Positions 41,209 through 49,552 of a stretch of DNA of 64,000 nt are shown here, piece by piece. Source of the stretch: Ardenticatenaceae bacterium (GTDB taxonomy: Bacteria > Chloroflexota > Anaerolineae > Promineifilales > Promineifilaceae); contig JACKBX010000004.1 of NCBI GenBank assembly GCA_020634375.1, positions 186,001 to 250,000 on the forward strand, in the 5' to 3' direction. How positions within the stretch are numbered: position 1 is the first letter of the stretch; the number at the start of each line of letters is the position of its first letter. The position numbers and the translations under genes are program-made. Under the pieces are notes generated by a model. It saw only the letters and a program-made list of their open reading frames with translations, searched no databases and was not told where the DNA came from.

Positions 41209-42153
41209 CTACAATGTTGGCGGACGGCGTAATGGGGATTGGAACATGGCGCTGCTTTGGCTTGTCCATTGAGTTTCACTGCTGTCGCTGCGCACGTAGT
41301 CTAAAAAGCCTTGGGCACGGCTGTCTAGCAAGTCAATGTGATGGAGCAAGACGGCTTCTAATGTTTTGGGCGTGGTTGGCGATCCCCATTCTGTTGTGCC
41401 GTGATGGGCGGCAACCAAATGTACAAGCTGGCGGAGGTTTTCTTCTGGGAAGTTTAACTCAGCGGCTGCTTTTTCAATGCGTACGATAGCGCGAACGATG
41501 TGGCCCACCAAACGGCCGTCGTCCGTCACGGCAAATGAGTTGGCAATACTATACTCGGCCGTTTTGCCCATATCATGCAGCAGCGCACCCGTAACCAGCA
41601 AATCCTTGTTGACGTGCGGGTAATGGTCAGCTAGTTGTGCCGCAATCGTTGCCATGCTCAACGAGTGTTCCAGAAGACCGCCAATGTATCCATGATGCAT
41701 CGATCTTGCTGCCGGAGCGCTGGCGTACTCTTTCAGAAATGCATCATCCAACAAGATGTGCGTCGTTAATTCTTGCCAGGGCTGGCCTAAGCTGTTGATG
41801 ATTGTTCGTAGTTCGGCTTGCATCTCCTCGCGGGAACGCAGACTGGCTGGCAACAGTTCGGTCAGGTCAGGATCGGGCACGGGATTCATATCTGTGATAT
41901 TGACTTGCAGGGTTTCTTTGTAATTGACCACACGCCCGGTAATGAGCGCGGCCGTGCCAACTCGTGTCCACTCTTCTACATAAGCGGGCACATTCCAAAA
42001 GACAGCTCCTGCCTGGCCGCTTTTATCGCGGAGAACACAGAGGATGTAGGGACGGCCGTCCTTTGTAGTGCGTCGGGCTACTTCCTGCAGAAGAAACAAT
42101 TCATTCAATAATTCAGTACCAACAGATAACTCAGCAATAGCAATGGTTTTCAA
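41209..42153 (-). CDS. OB-fold plus HD-domain protein, YhaM-like 3'-5' exoribonuclease
   Basis: The N-terminal ~110 residues form an OB-fold (TELLNELFLLQEVARRTTKDGRPYILCVLRDKSGQAGAVFW), and the HD domain has SMHHGYIGGLLEHSLSMA and the metal site LLHDMGKTAEY followed by HHGTTEWG. This is the plan of YhaM/CbfA, RNA- and DNA-degrading exonucleases of Firmicutes. The likely start is TTG 42153, as GGAGG lies five or six bases before it and no ATG is available near by; a further TTG at 42165 would add four residues but lies inside that site. It is convergent with the Rel-like gene. Confidence 0.86.
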   Translation of the reverse strand: MKTIAIAELSVGTELLNELFLLQEVARRTTKDGRPYILCVLRDKSGQAGAVFWNVPAYVEEWTRVGTAALITGRVVNYKETLQVNITDMNPVPDPDLTELLPASLRSREEMQAELRTIINSLGQPWQELTTHILLDDAFLKEYASAPAARSMHHGYIGGLLEHSLSMATIAAQLADHYPHVNKDLLVTGALLHDMGKTAEYSIANSFAVTDDGRLVGHIVRAIVRIEKAAAELNFPEENLRQLVHLVAAHHGTTEWGSPTTPKTLEAVLLHHIDLLDSRAQGFLDYVRSDSSETQWTSQSSAMFQSPLRRPPTL

Positions 42154-42302
42154 GACAACCTCCAACCGGTTTTTACGGTATACTTTTCAAAAACAGAGGG
42201 CAGGTGAGAAGCGCCTTCTAAATCTTTGTTGGGATCGATTATACCTGAATCTGGAGCGCTCTCGTAACAAGGGCAGAGAAAAGCGTCGCCGAGGGTGAAA
42301 GC

Positions 42303-42887
42303 ATGAAACGATTGATTGTTGGCATTTCAGGCGCCAGTGGCGTCATTTATGGTATACGTTTGTTAGAGGTGCTGCGAGATGTGCCAGACGTGGAAACGCA
42401 CCTGATTTTGAGCGCGGCTGGGGGCATTACTATTGGCCTGGAAACGAATTATACAGTGGAGCAAGTACAGGCTCTTGCTGATGCGACCTATCGCTTCAAA
42501 GATATTGCTGCGGCTGTTTCTTCTGGCTCGTTCAAAACAATGGGCATGGTCGTGATCCCTTGCACGATGAAAACGCTGGCAGGGATAGCCTATTCTTTTA
42601 GTGATAATTTACTGTTACGGGCAGCGGACGTTGTGTTAAAGGATCGCCGCCGCCTGGTGATTGTTCCCCGGGAAACACCATTGCATTTGGGACATTTGCG
42701 GATCATGACGCAGGTGGCGGAATTGGGGGCGGTGATTATGCCGCCTATGCCTGCCTTCTATCATCGCCCGCAAACACTGGACGACATTATCAATCAAACA
42801 GTCAACCGTGTATTGGATTTGTTGGAAATAGATTTACTGGCGGATTTGTTTCAGCGTTGGCAAGGTGGTAGTCAGAGCCATGAGTGA
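42303..42887 (+). CDS. ubiX: UbiX-family flavin prenyltransferase
   Basis: Makes prenylated FMN, the cofactor of UbiD-type decarboxylases. The 194-residue sequence has the FMN-binding VGISGASGVIYGIRLLE, the GSFKTMGMVVIPCTMKTLAGIA segment with conserved Ser/Cys, and VPRETPLHLGHLRIM plus PPMPAFYHRPQTLDDII, which are nearly invariant. No ubiD is next to it; a target decarboxylase must lie elsewhere. It overlaps the following PNPOx-like gene by eight bases, suggesting both are flavin-linked functions in one message. Confidence 0.93.
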   Translation: MKRLIVGISGASGVIYGIRLLEVLRDVPDVETHLILSAAGGITIGLETNYTVEQVQALADATYRFKDIAAAVSSGSFKTMGMVVIPCTMKTLAGIAYSFSDNLLLRAADVVLKDRRRLVIVPRETPLHLGHLRIMTQVAELGAVIMPPMPAFYHRPQTLDDIINQTVNRVLDLLEIDLLADLFQRWQGGSQSHE

Positions 42888-43332
42888 TGGACGCGCTCCG
42901 GTGTTGGCTTATCTGGCAGTCCATCGGGTGATGACTTTGGCGACAACTGGCAAGGAGGGGGTTTGGGCGGCTGCGGTCTTCTATGTGAATGATGGGTTTG
43001 ACCTGATATTTCTTTCGGCGGGACATACACGACACGGCCGTAATATTGCCCAAAACCCGCGTGTGGCTGCAACTGTGCAAGAGGATTATGCTGATTGGGC
43101 TGATATTAAAGGGGTGCAGTGTGAGGGGCGAGTGTTGTTGTTGGAGGGGGATGAACGGGACACGGCCGTTACTCTTTACGCCCAAAAATATCCATTTTTA
43201 CAACGTGCCCCGGCTCCTATTCGTGCGGCATTGCACCATGTGAATTGGTATCGCTTGTGCCCAGACCGACTTTACTTTGTAGACAATAGCAAGGGATTTG
43301 GACACCGTGATGAGGTTCGTCTGACCTACTAG
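42880..43332 (+). CDS. Pyridoxamine-5'-phosphate-oxidase-like flavin-binding protein
   Basis: A 150-residue split-barrel protein of the PNPOx-like/HugZ-like group that binds FMN or F420. LAVHRVMTLATTGKEGVWAAAVFYVNDGFDLIFLSAGHTRHGRNIAQNPRVAATVQEDY shows the usual barrel strands and the R-H-x-R-N-I-x-x-N-P motif; a Trp near the end (HHVNWYRL) is typical of the family. I chose ATG 42880, which overlaps the upstream stop as ATGAGTGA. The start is coupled to ubiX. It is convergent with the NYN-domain gene and their stops share a CTAG palindrome (43329-43332). The substrate is unknown. Confidence 0.82.
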   Translation: MSDGRAPVLAYLAVHRVMTLATTGKEGVWAAAVFYVNDGFDLIFLSAGHTRHGRNIAQNPRVAATVQEDYADWADIKGVQCEGRVLLLEGDERDTAVTLYAQKYPFLQRAPAPIRAALHHVNWYRLCPDRLYFVDNSKGFGHRDEVRLTY

Positions 43333-44531
43333 TTTGAGGCTGCGTCTTGCTGATTGGGCGGCTCTGGCAAAATGCGCTTTAAGTATGTTGTATGTTTCTT
43401 GCTTTCATACAAAGCAAGTGCCGCTTCCTCTATATCGAACGGGTCACGCAATGCCAGGATGTGCTGTAAATAAACCTGATCACATAACACAAGTGCTTCT
43501 TGAAAAGCCTTGTCCCCTTTAAGCGTTAACCATACGGTTGATTGTGCCAAAGAATCCTCTTTGTCTACCTGGATAGCTTGTGCTTTTTGGGCAAGCAGCA
43601 AGACAGCATTGATCATATTTTTGGAAATTGTGGGGTTCTCTTGTGCTGAAAATTTTTCAACCAACCGGTTGATGAGTACTTTCCAGCCATAGGTTTTGCC
43701 CTGTAAGAGCATGATTGCCTCTTTGAGAATGAGTAATCGTGCTTTGGGCGGCACAATCCGCAGCTTTTTCTTTTTGAGTGCCGTGCGATATCGTAAGTGT
43801 AACTGCGTTGATGGTGGCTGTGCCTTGTGCGCTGGGGTCATCACATATGTCGTTGTTCCCTCTTGCTCAATTTGGACAAGCTGTGGGTACCTTGCCAGGA
43901 ACTTACGGAATCCTTCCTCTGCATAACTGGAATTGGAGAATCCTCCCTGGCTTAATTCATCAAGGCGTTGTTTGAGTACACTGGCACGCACCCTCTCCAT
44001 TTCCTTTTCTAAGGAAGCGAGTGCATTTGTCAGGAGCTTGTTGATTTCGCTATTGTCGAGTTTGGGCGTGGGAATAATATCTTCGTAAAACAGGTATTGG
44101 TCACAAAAACTGGCAAATGCGCTGCTGGCTGCATGTTTGACACCAATGCCGATGACGTGTTTGTCGCGTTTGCGCAGAGCATGTACCAACGGAGAGAAAT
44201 CCTGGTCTCCAGTTATCAGGACGTATATGTGATACGGCCGTTCATCCACCAACGATTCCATCGCATCCACTGTGATTTGCATGTCGGCCAAGTTCTTGCC
44301 AAAGTTGTTGACGGACAGGTTTGCCTGTGTAATGAATCCAGCAGCCGTCAACTCTTTCACAAGCTCCCGGTTTTGATAGGAATCCCCATAGGCCCGACGC
44401 AGCACGATACGGCCGTTCGTCAACGATTTCAAATACGCCAAAATATGGTCAATGTGGAATGCCAGGTTTGCCTGTCTGGCTCCAATTACCAGATTGTCGA
44501 GGTCCAGAAACACGGCTACATTTTCAGTCAT
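43329..44531 (-). CDS. NYN-domain nuclease-like protein with OST-HTH/LOTUS domains
   Basis: Residues 1-150 form an NYN (PIN-like) RNase domain: VAVFLDLDNLVIGARQ, DMQITVDAMESL and ITGDQDFSPLVHALR carry the acidic metal residues. After a linker, residues about 165-235 resemble one OST-HTH/LOTUS domain (MERVRASVLKQRLDELSQGGFSNSSYAEEGFRKFLARYPQLVQI) and a second lower-confidence one at about 270-340. This LabA/LOTUS-NYN pairing, known from RNA-binding nucleases of bacteria and germ-granule proteins of animals, suggests structured or G-rich RNA cleavage. It has two ACGGCCGT copies. The function in bacteria is not well defined. Confidence 0.83.
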   Translation of the reverse strand: MTENVAVFLDLDNLVIGARQANLAFHIDHILAYLKSLTNGRIVLRRAYGDSYQNRELVKELTAAGFITQANLSVNNFGKNLADMQITVDAMESLVDERPYHIYVLITGDQDFSPLVHALRKRDKHVIGIGVKHAASSAFASFCDQYLFYEDIIPTPKLDNSEINKLLTNALASLEKEMERVRASVLKQRLDELSQGGFSNSSYAEEGFRKFLARYPQLVQIEQEGTTTYVMTPAHKAQPPSTQLHLRYRTALKKKKLRIVPPKARLLILKEAIMLLQGKTYGWKVLINRLVEKFSAQENPTISKNMINAVLLLAQKAQAIQVDKEDSLAQSTVWLTLKGDKAFQEALVLCDQVYLQHILALRDPFDIEEAALALYESKKHTTYLKRILPEPPNQQDAASN

Positions 44532-44747
44532 TGATCCCTTCGCTACATCATTTGCTAAAATCTGCCAGCCTAATGTTGCAATTCTACTGGATTAGAAAGG
44601 GGGCGCAATAGTGGCACACGCACTGGCAAATTGCCAGAAAGTTGTTTCTTGGGAAACATGACCCTTGCCGCTTTGATATTTATGCAAAGCATGTTACCAT
44701 AACGCTCGTGACTATATGTCAACTTGAGTCCTGACGGAGGTAGGCAA

Positions 44748-45380
44748 ATGAACAGAAATATGTGGAACGGCAAGCCGTGGCAGGCGTTCAAGACCTTTGC
44801 CATTATTTTCTCCTTTGTTATGAATCTGGTATTGCTCATTGTCTTGCTTGTCGCAGCGCCGCTGATCATCCCTATTGTCAACGACATTGCTAAGCCCATC
44901 GTGGGTGGGCTGAACACCAGCTTTGTGGACATGAACGAAGCTACTATCCGGCGCACAATTGATGTGAGTGACACCATTCCCGTTGTTCTAACTGTGCCGC
45001 TTTCTACAACCACCTCTGTTGTGGTTGTGGAAGATGTACCTTTGTCTAATGTGCCTGCCCGCTTCATCTTGCCAAATGGCGGCGGTGAAATCAATGGTAC
45101 TGTATCTTTGAACTTGCCTAAAGATTTAGCCTTACCCGTCCACCTTAATTTGGATGTGGATATTGATGAGCAGTTACCCGTACAGCTTGCTGTAGATGCC
45201 GTCATCCCCTTGAATGAGACGGAATTAGGCGAGCCGTTTGGTCGTTTGCAAGGGCTTTTTGCTCCATTAGATGAGCTGCTTGGCGGGCTACCTTCTTCAA
45301 ATACCGACTTGTTTAATCGCATTTCTGGTCATTCGGATGCGGCGCAAGAGCCAGTTCCGGTTGAAGCGACAACCGAATAA
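44748..45380 (+). CDS. Single-pass membrane protein with extracytoplasmic beta-rich domain, unknown function
   Basis: I do not recognise the family. After a short basic N-terminus, a hydrophobic helix (residues about 17-40, TFAIIFSFVMNLVLLIVLLVAAPLIIPIV) anchors a domain with repeated beta-strand-like runs: DTIPVVLTVPLSTTTSVVVV, then GTVSLNLPKDLALPVHLNLDV. The ATG at 44748 is selected by a GGAGG site nine bases upstream (44735-44739). A Leu/Pro-rich C-terminus ends AQEPVPVEATTE. The gene is free of ACGGCCGT and has AT-richer codons. It stands between a convergent NYN gene and a methyltransferase with 29 bases to the latter. Confidence 0.7.
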   Translation: MNRNMWNGKPWQAFKTFAIIFSFVMNLVLLIVLLVAAPLIIPIVNDIAKPIVGGLNTSFVDMNEATIRRTIDVSDTIPVVLTVPLSTTTSVVVVEDVPLSNVPARFILPNGGGEINGTVSLNLPKDLALPVHLNLDVDIDEQLPVQLAVDAVIPLNETELGEPFGRLQGLFAPLDELLGGLPSSNTDLFNRISGHSDAAQEPVPVEATTE

Positions 45381-45409
45381 GGCTGTTTCCTGGGAAACAA
45401 TGAGATTGT

Positions 45410-46312
45410 ATGAGCATTGAAACACCGCCTGTTTGTGATTACGAAGGGTCAGATTATCGTACACGCTTTTGGGAAGGACAGGGGCGCGATTACGAAGACC
45501 GTGTGGAACGTGTGGCGTTGCGGCGACTAATGCCGCCAACTGGCAGCACCCTCATTGAAATCGGGGCCGGATTTGGTCGATTAGCAGATGAGTACCGGGG
45601 ATACGAGAAGGTTGTCTTATTTGATTATTCCCGGTCGTTGCTGCGCGAGGCGCAGGCGCATTTGGGCGATGATCCTCGCTTTGTCTACGTGGCGGGCAAC
45701 TGGTATCAGATGCCCTTTGTTGCGGGCTTGTTTGAAACGTTGGTGCAAATCCGCACGCTGCACCATGCGGCTGATGCCCCGGCGCTGTTTCGCCAATTAG
45801 CGCGGATTGCCCGTCCCGATGGGCAGTACATTCTCGAATTTGCCAATAAGCAAAACTTGAAAGCGATTTTGCGTTATGCGCTGCGGCGGCAAGAGTGGTC
45901 TCCGTTCTCGTCAGAACCAGTCGAGTTTGTCGCGTTGAATTTTGACTTTCACCCTCGTTGGATTCGGCAGCAGTTGCGGCAGGTGCAGTTTGCGCCGGGG
46001 CGCATGTTGACGGTTTCCCATTTTCGCTTTGAGCCGTTGAAGAAGCGGCTGCCTACCTCCTTGCTGGCAAGGCTGGATAGTATGGCGCAGCTTACCGGTA
46101 ATTGGTGGCAGTTGTCACCCAGTGTTTTTGTTTGCAGTGCGCACCCGGCTGTTGGCGAAACGGCCGTTCCCCATACCTTCTTCGCTTGCCCCCACTGCCA
46201 AACCCCGCTTGGAGAGGTGAAAAACGGCCGTCTCCATTGCCCCAACTCTGCTTGCCAAAAGCAATGGCAAGTCGAAGATGGCCTTTACGATTTCAAAGAA
46301 CCGGTATCGTGA
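45410..46312 (+). CDS. Class I SAM methyltransferase with C-terminal zinc-ribbon
   Basis: The central part is a Rossmann-like methyltransferase with SAM-binding motif LIEIGAGFGRLADEYRG and VVLFDYSRSLLREAQ; FETLVQIRTLHHAADAPALFRQLARIARPDGQYILEFANK follows the usual post-motif pattern. The C-terminal 40 residues have a zinc ribbon (CPHCQTPL ... CPNSACQKQW), as in Trm112-like modules. The plan suggests a methylase of a polar-head lipid, quinone or nucleic acid, but no substrate can be assigned. It overlaps the pentapeptide-repeat gene by one base (TGATG). Confidence 0.83.
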   Translation: MSIETPPVCDYEGSDYRTRFWEGQGRDYEDRVERVALRRLMPPTGSTLIEIGAGFGRLADEYRGYEKVVLFDYSRSLLREAQAHLGDDPRFVYVAGNWYQMPFVAGLFETLVQIRTLHHAADAPALFRQLARIARPDGQYILEFANKQNLKAILRYALRRQEWSPFSSEPVEFVALNFDFHPRWIRQQLRQVQFAPGRMLTVSHFRFEPLKKRLPTSLLARLDSMAQLTGNWWQLSPSVFVCSAHPAVGETAVPHTFFACPHCQTPLGEVKNGRLHCPNSACQKQWQVEDGLYDFKEPVS

Positions 46313-46881
46313 TGATAGACGCCACCCCGTACACCCGTGAACAATTAGAGACGGCTATGCGGCAAACCCATAGCTTGCCAGGTATCAATCTCAGTGGGGC
46401 AGACCTTTCTGGGATGCGGCTGATTGGGCTGCTTCTCCCTGGCGCAAATTTGAGCGGGGTCAACTTGCAAAATGCCATCATTGGTGGCGCAGACCTGGAT
46501 GGGGCGGATCTTTCTGGGGCGAATGGTCACAATGCCGTATTTGTGGGTGTCAATTTAGATGGCAGTAACTGTCGCAGCGTCCAATTTGCCCAGGCTCGTT
46601 TCACGGGTGTGAATTGGACATCTGCTGATGCCACTGGGGCAGACCTTAGTCGATGCAAACTAAGTCGCGTGAATGTGACTGGGACGGATTTTAGCCAGGC
46701 CATCACCGATGGTTCACAATCACGTCTTACAGATTGGACGAAGGCTAAAGTGCCACCAAACCCTTTGCCAGCACCGGCTGCCTCTGCCGCGCCACAATGG
46801 CTAACTTATTCTGCTGTTTTCTCCCTTCTCGCATTTTTGATTTGGCTTTTGCGCCACAAACGGACTGCACAGCCTGATTAA
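46312..46881 (+). CDS. Pentapeptide-repeat protein with C-terminal membrane helix
   Basis: A 189-residue protein whose residues about 25-145 are pentapeptide repeats A(D/N)LSG: GINLSGADLSGMRLIGLLLPGANLSGVNLQNA, GADLDGADLSGAN, and so on, folding into a right-handed square beta-helix. After a proline-rich stretch (VPPNPLPAPAASAAP) comes a membrane helix (WLTYSAVFSLLAFLIWLLR) with a basic tail, so it is anchored at the C-terminus. The start ATG is formed from the stop of the upstream methyltransferase (TGATG), so the two are coupled. The role of such anchored repeat proteins is unknown. Confidence 0.86.
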   Translation: MIDATPYTREQLETAMRQTHSLPGINLSGADLSGMRLIGLLLPGANLSGVNLQNAIIGGADLDGADLSGANGHNAVFVGVNLDGSNCRSVQFAQARFTGVNWTSADATGADLSRCKLSRVNVTGTDFSQAITDGSQSRLTDWTKAKVPPNPLPAPAASAAPQWLTYSAVFSLLAFLIWLLRHKRTAQPD

Positions 46882-46946
46882 TTGCTTGCATCCTGCCCGA
46901 TTGGGAGGCAAAATCGCGGCTATACCCCACAAGTGAGGAGGTTGTT

Positions 46947-48344
46947 ATGACCCCGTTTTCCCCGGTAACGCCTGCTGTTTTGCAGCAATTGGAAGAGATT
47001 GTTGGCGCAGGAAATGTCAGTGTCACAGAAGCTGACCGCCGCCTGCACGCGCAAGATATGTCTCGTTTTGCCCCGCGCTTGGCTGAGGTGGTGGTTTGGC
47101 CGGAAACGGCCGTGCAAATCGCTGCCGTCCTCGCCCTGGCAAATGAGCACCATATCCCCGTCACGCCTTGGGGAGCGGGGTCATCTTTGGAGGGGCATCC
47201 CATCCCCTGGTTTGGTGGCATTTCCCTCTCAACCGAGCGCATGACGGCCGTTCTCGCCCTACACACCGACGATTTTCAAGTAACTGTGCAGCCGGGTATT
47301 GGTTACAAAGATCTAAACGCTCATCTGGCGCGTTATGGCCTCTTTTTTCCGCCTGACCCTGGAGCAAATGCCACCATTGGCGGCATGTTAGCCAATAATG
47401 CTGCCGGTATCCGCACCGTGAAGTATGGCGCAACAAAAGATAATGTGCTGCGAATGGAGGTGGCTTTGGCAGACGGCCGTCTCATTCATGTCGGCTCGCG
47501 TTCCATCAAGCAAAGCGCGGGGTACGATTTGCTGCACCTGTTTGTTGGCAGCGAGGGTACGCTGGGCGTCGTCACCGAGGCCACGCTGAAACTCACCCCC
47601 ATCCCAGAGCTGATGAGCGCGGTGATGGCCTCTTTCCCGGCTATCGGCCCCGCGATTGATGCTGTTGTCGCCGTGCGCGGCAGTGGGTTGGATGTGGCCG
47701 CGTTGGAGTTTGTTGATGCGCAAACGGCCGTACTCCTCGCCCGTGAAAACGGCCTTGACCTGCCTGCGCAACCGACACTGTTGATGGAATTCCATGCCGC
47801 CCATGCCGAAACCATTCACTTGGGGCTCGAGACCGTCCACGAAATTTGCGCCGAATTTGGCGCAACCCGCATTCACACCACTGCCGACCCCACAGAACGG
47901 CAGCGATTGTGGAATGCTCGCCATCACACCTATGAGACCTGGGTGCGTGCCCGTCCTGATGTGCAGTGGCTGGTTACGGATGTGGCTGTGCCCATCAGCG
48001 CTTATCCGCAGCTCATTGCCCGCGCAGAAGGACTATTAGCAGCGCATGACCTGGCCGGTTTTATGATTGGGCATGCCGGAGATGGTAACATGCACGTTAC
48101 AGTGGGATTCCGCAACGAAGAGGAAGAAGTGCAGGCTAATGAGGTAAATAAGGAGCTTGTACTCAAGGCTATCGCTTTAGGTGGAACCTGCACTGGTGAG
48201 CATGGCGTGGGTGTGGGGAAAGTACCCTATTTACGCCAGGAACATGGCGCTGCAATGGATGTCATGCGATCTTTGAAACATACGCTTGATCCCAATGGCA
48301 TTCTTAATCCAGGAAAGGTTTTTGAAACGGCCGTTTCCCCCTAA
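46947..48344 (+). CDS. FAD-linked oxidase, glycolate oxidase GlcD/D-lactate dehydrogenase type
   Basis: A 465-residue flavoprotein of the PCMH type oxidising a 2-hydroxy acid. The FAD-binding domain has VVVWPETAVQIAAVLALANEHHIPVTPWGAGSSLEGH, FPPDPGANATIGGMLANNAAG and FVGSEGTLGVVTEATLKLTP; the C-terminal domain carries GHAGDGNMHVTVGF and GTCTGEHGVGVGK, with a His-based active site. A strong GAGGAGG site precedes ATG 46947. GlcE/GlcF partners are not adjacent, so it may be a single-component D-lactate dehydrogenase or 2-hydroxyglutarate-type enzyme. Six ACGGCCGT copies lie in it, one ending it (48327). Confidence 0.9.
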   Translation: MTPFSPVTPAVLQQLEEIVGAGNVSVTEADRRLHAQDMSRFAPRLAEVVVWPETAVQIAAVLALANEHHIPVTPWGAGSSLEGHPIPWFGGISLSTERMTAVLALHTDDFQVTVQPGIGYKDLNAHLARYGLFFPPDPGANATIGGMLANNAAGIRTVKYGATKDNVLRMEVALADGRLIHVGSRSIKQSAGYDLLHLFVGSEGTLGVVTEATLKLTPIPELMSAVMASFPAIGPAIDAVVAVRGSGLDVAALEFVDAQTAVLLARENGLDLPAQPTLLMEFHAAHAETIHLGLETVHEICAEFGATRIHTTADPTERQRLWNARHHTYETWVRARPDVQWLVTDVAVPISAYPQLIARAEGLLAAHDLAGFMIGHAGDGNMHVTVGFRNEEEEVQANEVNKELVLKAIALGGTCTGEHGVGVGKVPYLRQEHGAAMDVMRSLKHTLDPNGILNPGKVFETAVSP

Positions 48345-49018
48345 TCTTGTTCATACCCTTCTGCTAGCAGCTCATGCAGTCGGGGATGGTCAGCGTAAAC
48401 GCCCCGGTATTGCTCTGGCAGCATAGCGGCGATGCGGCACATAATCTCATCGGTTTGCGCTTCCAGATAGGCATCGCGGTTTTTGCGGTCCAGTGGCGGT
48501 AGCGTAAATGGTTTTCCCGCCCGCATCACCACTTTGGATCGCTTCAGGCGACGTAAATTAGTTTTCACGGCGCGGTCTTCCGTACCATAAAGGGCTACTG
48601 GGATGATCGGCGCATTGGTTTTGGCAGCAAGAAAGGCTGCGCCCGATTTCGCCGGAATGAGCGCCTCGGTCTGGCTGCGGGTCCCTTCCGGGGCAATGGC
48701 GAGGAACTGTCCGTTTTGCAGCCGCCGCGTCACCTCTCGCATGGCATGGAAATCGGTCTCGAAGCGGTTTAGCCAGATGGCATCAATGTTTTTGGCAACA
48801 AAGCGCCACATGGCCGACTTGTGGTATTTTTCGGCGATCATTAAGATTAAGTCATCGCGGTTGGTGACGGTGAGTGTGAGGATGGCGTCTATGCGCCCTA
48901 AGTGGTTGGATGCGACAATGCATTTGCCGCTTTTGGGCAGATAATCGACGTGAATGGTTTCTACGTCAGCGATGAGAAAGATAAGGATTCTGGCAACTAG
49001 ACGGATTAACATTCTCAT
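48341..49018 (-). CDS. 1-acyl-sn-glycerol-3-phosphate acyltransferase (PlsC-like)
   Basis: Adds an acyl chain to lysophosphatidate or a similar acceptor at the membrane. After a hydrophobic N-terminus (RLVARILIFLIADVETIHV) comes motif I NHLGRID (HX4D), the binding motif APEGTRS and APIIPVALYG. I chose ATG 49018 (MRMLIRL) because GAGGG lies five bases upstream and the protein then begins at its membrane helix; the frame extends another 55 codons upstream without support. It overlaps the convergent GlcD gene by four bases at their ends. Length of 225 residues is normal. Confidence 0.9.
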   Translation of the reverse strand: MRMLIRLVARILIFLIADVETIHVDYLPKSGKCIVASNHLGRIDAILTLTVTNRDDLILMIAEKYHKSAMWRFVAKNIDAIWLNRFETDFHAMREVTRRLQNGQFLAIAPEGTRSQTEALIPAKSGAAFLAAKTNAPIIPVALYGTEDRAVKTNLRRLKRSKVVMRAGKPFTLPPLDRKNRDAYLEAQTDEIMCRIAAMLPEQYRGVYADHPRLHELLAEGYEQD

Positions 49019-49120
49019 AATACCCTCTGAGTTTAGTAGTCTGAACGTCACTATTATACCCGTTATGTGAACTATCCTGCCAAAAACGAAGTTAACATGC
49101 GGTGAGGTGGTCTGATTGAA

Positions 49121-49552
49121 ATGACAAACATACGTGATGTCATACAAAAGTGCCCTGATTGCAGAGGCACGGGACACGTACACGCACCTTATTGCAGTAT
49201 ATGTGAACAGGAGATTGAAGAATCATGGTGGAACGACCCCACGGCGTTTTTACCCTGTGGTCATGATGCTGCTGCGTTAGTGGAATGGGTAACATGTGAG
49301 CGGTGTGATGGTAACGGCCGTATCACCCGTACCCTCGCTCCCACAGAGTGGCAGGCCCGTCAGCGCCGCCGTGTTTTGCGCTGGGTGTTTGTTGCCTTGT
49401 TGTGTGTGGGAGTAACGGCCGTCATCACCCTCGCCATCATCCGCGAACCCGGCTACCTTTGTGGCAGTTCCTGGTACGGCCTCATCATTCTTGCTATCGT
49501 TCTCAACTCATCATTTACCATTCATTATTCACAATTCAGGAGATTGCCATGA
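49121..49552 (+). CDS. DnaJ-type zinc-finger-like protein with membrane helices, unknown function
   Basis: The N-terminal half has CxxC pairs with a Gly spacing like the DnaJ Cys-rich domain: CPDCRGTGHV, CSICEQEIEE, a CGH, and CERCDGNGRI, so one or two zinc sites are likely. The later part holds a hydrophobic stretch (WVFVALLCVGVTAVITLAII and YGLIILAIVLN). The final residues NSSFTIHYSQF come from TTCATTATTCACAATTCA-like DNA that looks like a repeat-derived tail rather than a selected C-terminus. The stop overlaps the start of the deoxynucleoside kinase (ATGA). Its function is unknown. Confidence 0.68.
   Translation: MTNIRDVIQKCPDCRGTGHVHAPYCSICEQEIEESWWNDPTAFLPCGHDAAALVEWVTCERCDGNGRITRTLAPTEWQARQRRRVLRWVFVALLCVGVTAVITLAIIREPGYLCGSSWYGLIILAIVLNSSFTIHYSQFRRLP

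Noticed and set aside
46102..46311. 5' extension of the pentapeptide-repeat frame by 70 codons
   Set aside because: It overlaps the methyltransferase zinc ribbon and has no start signal; the ATG at 46312 is coupled to the stop (TGATG).
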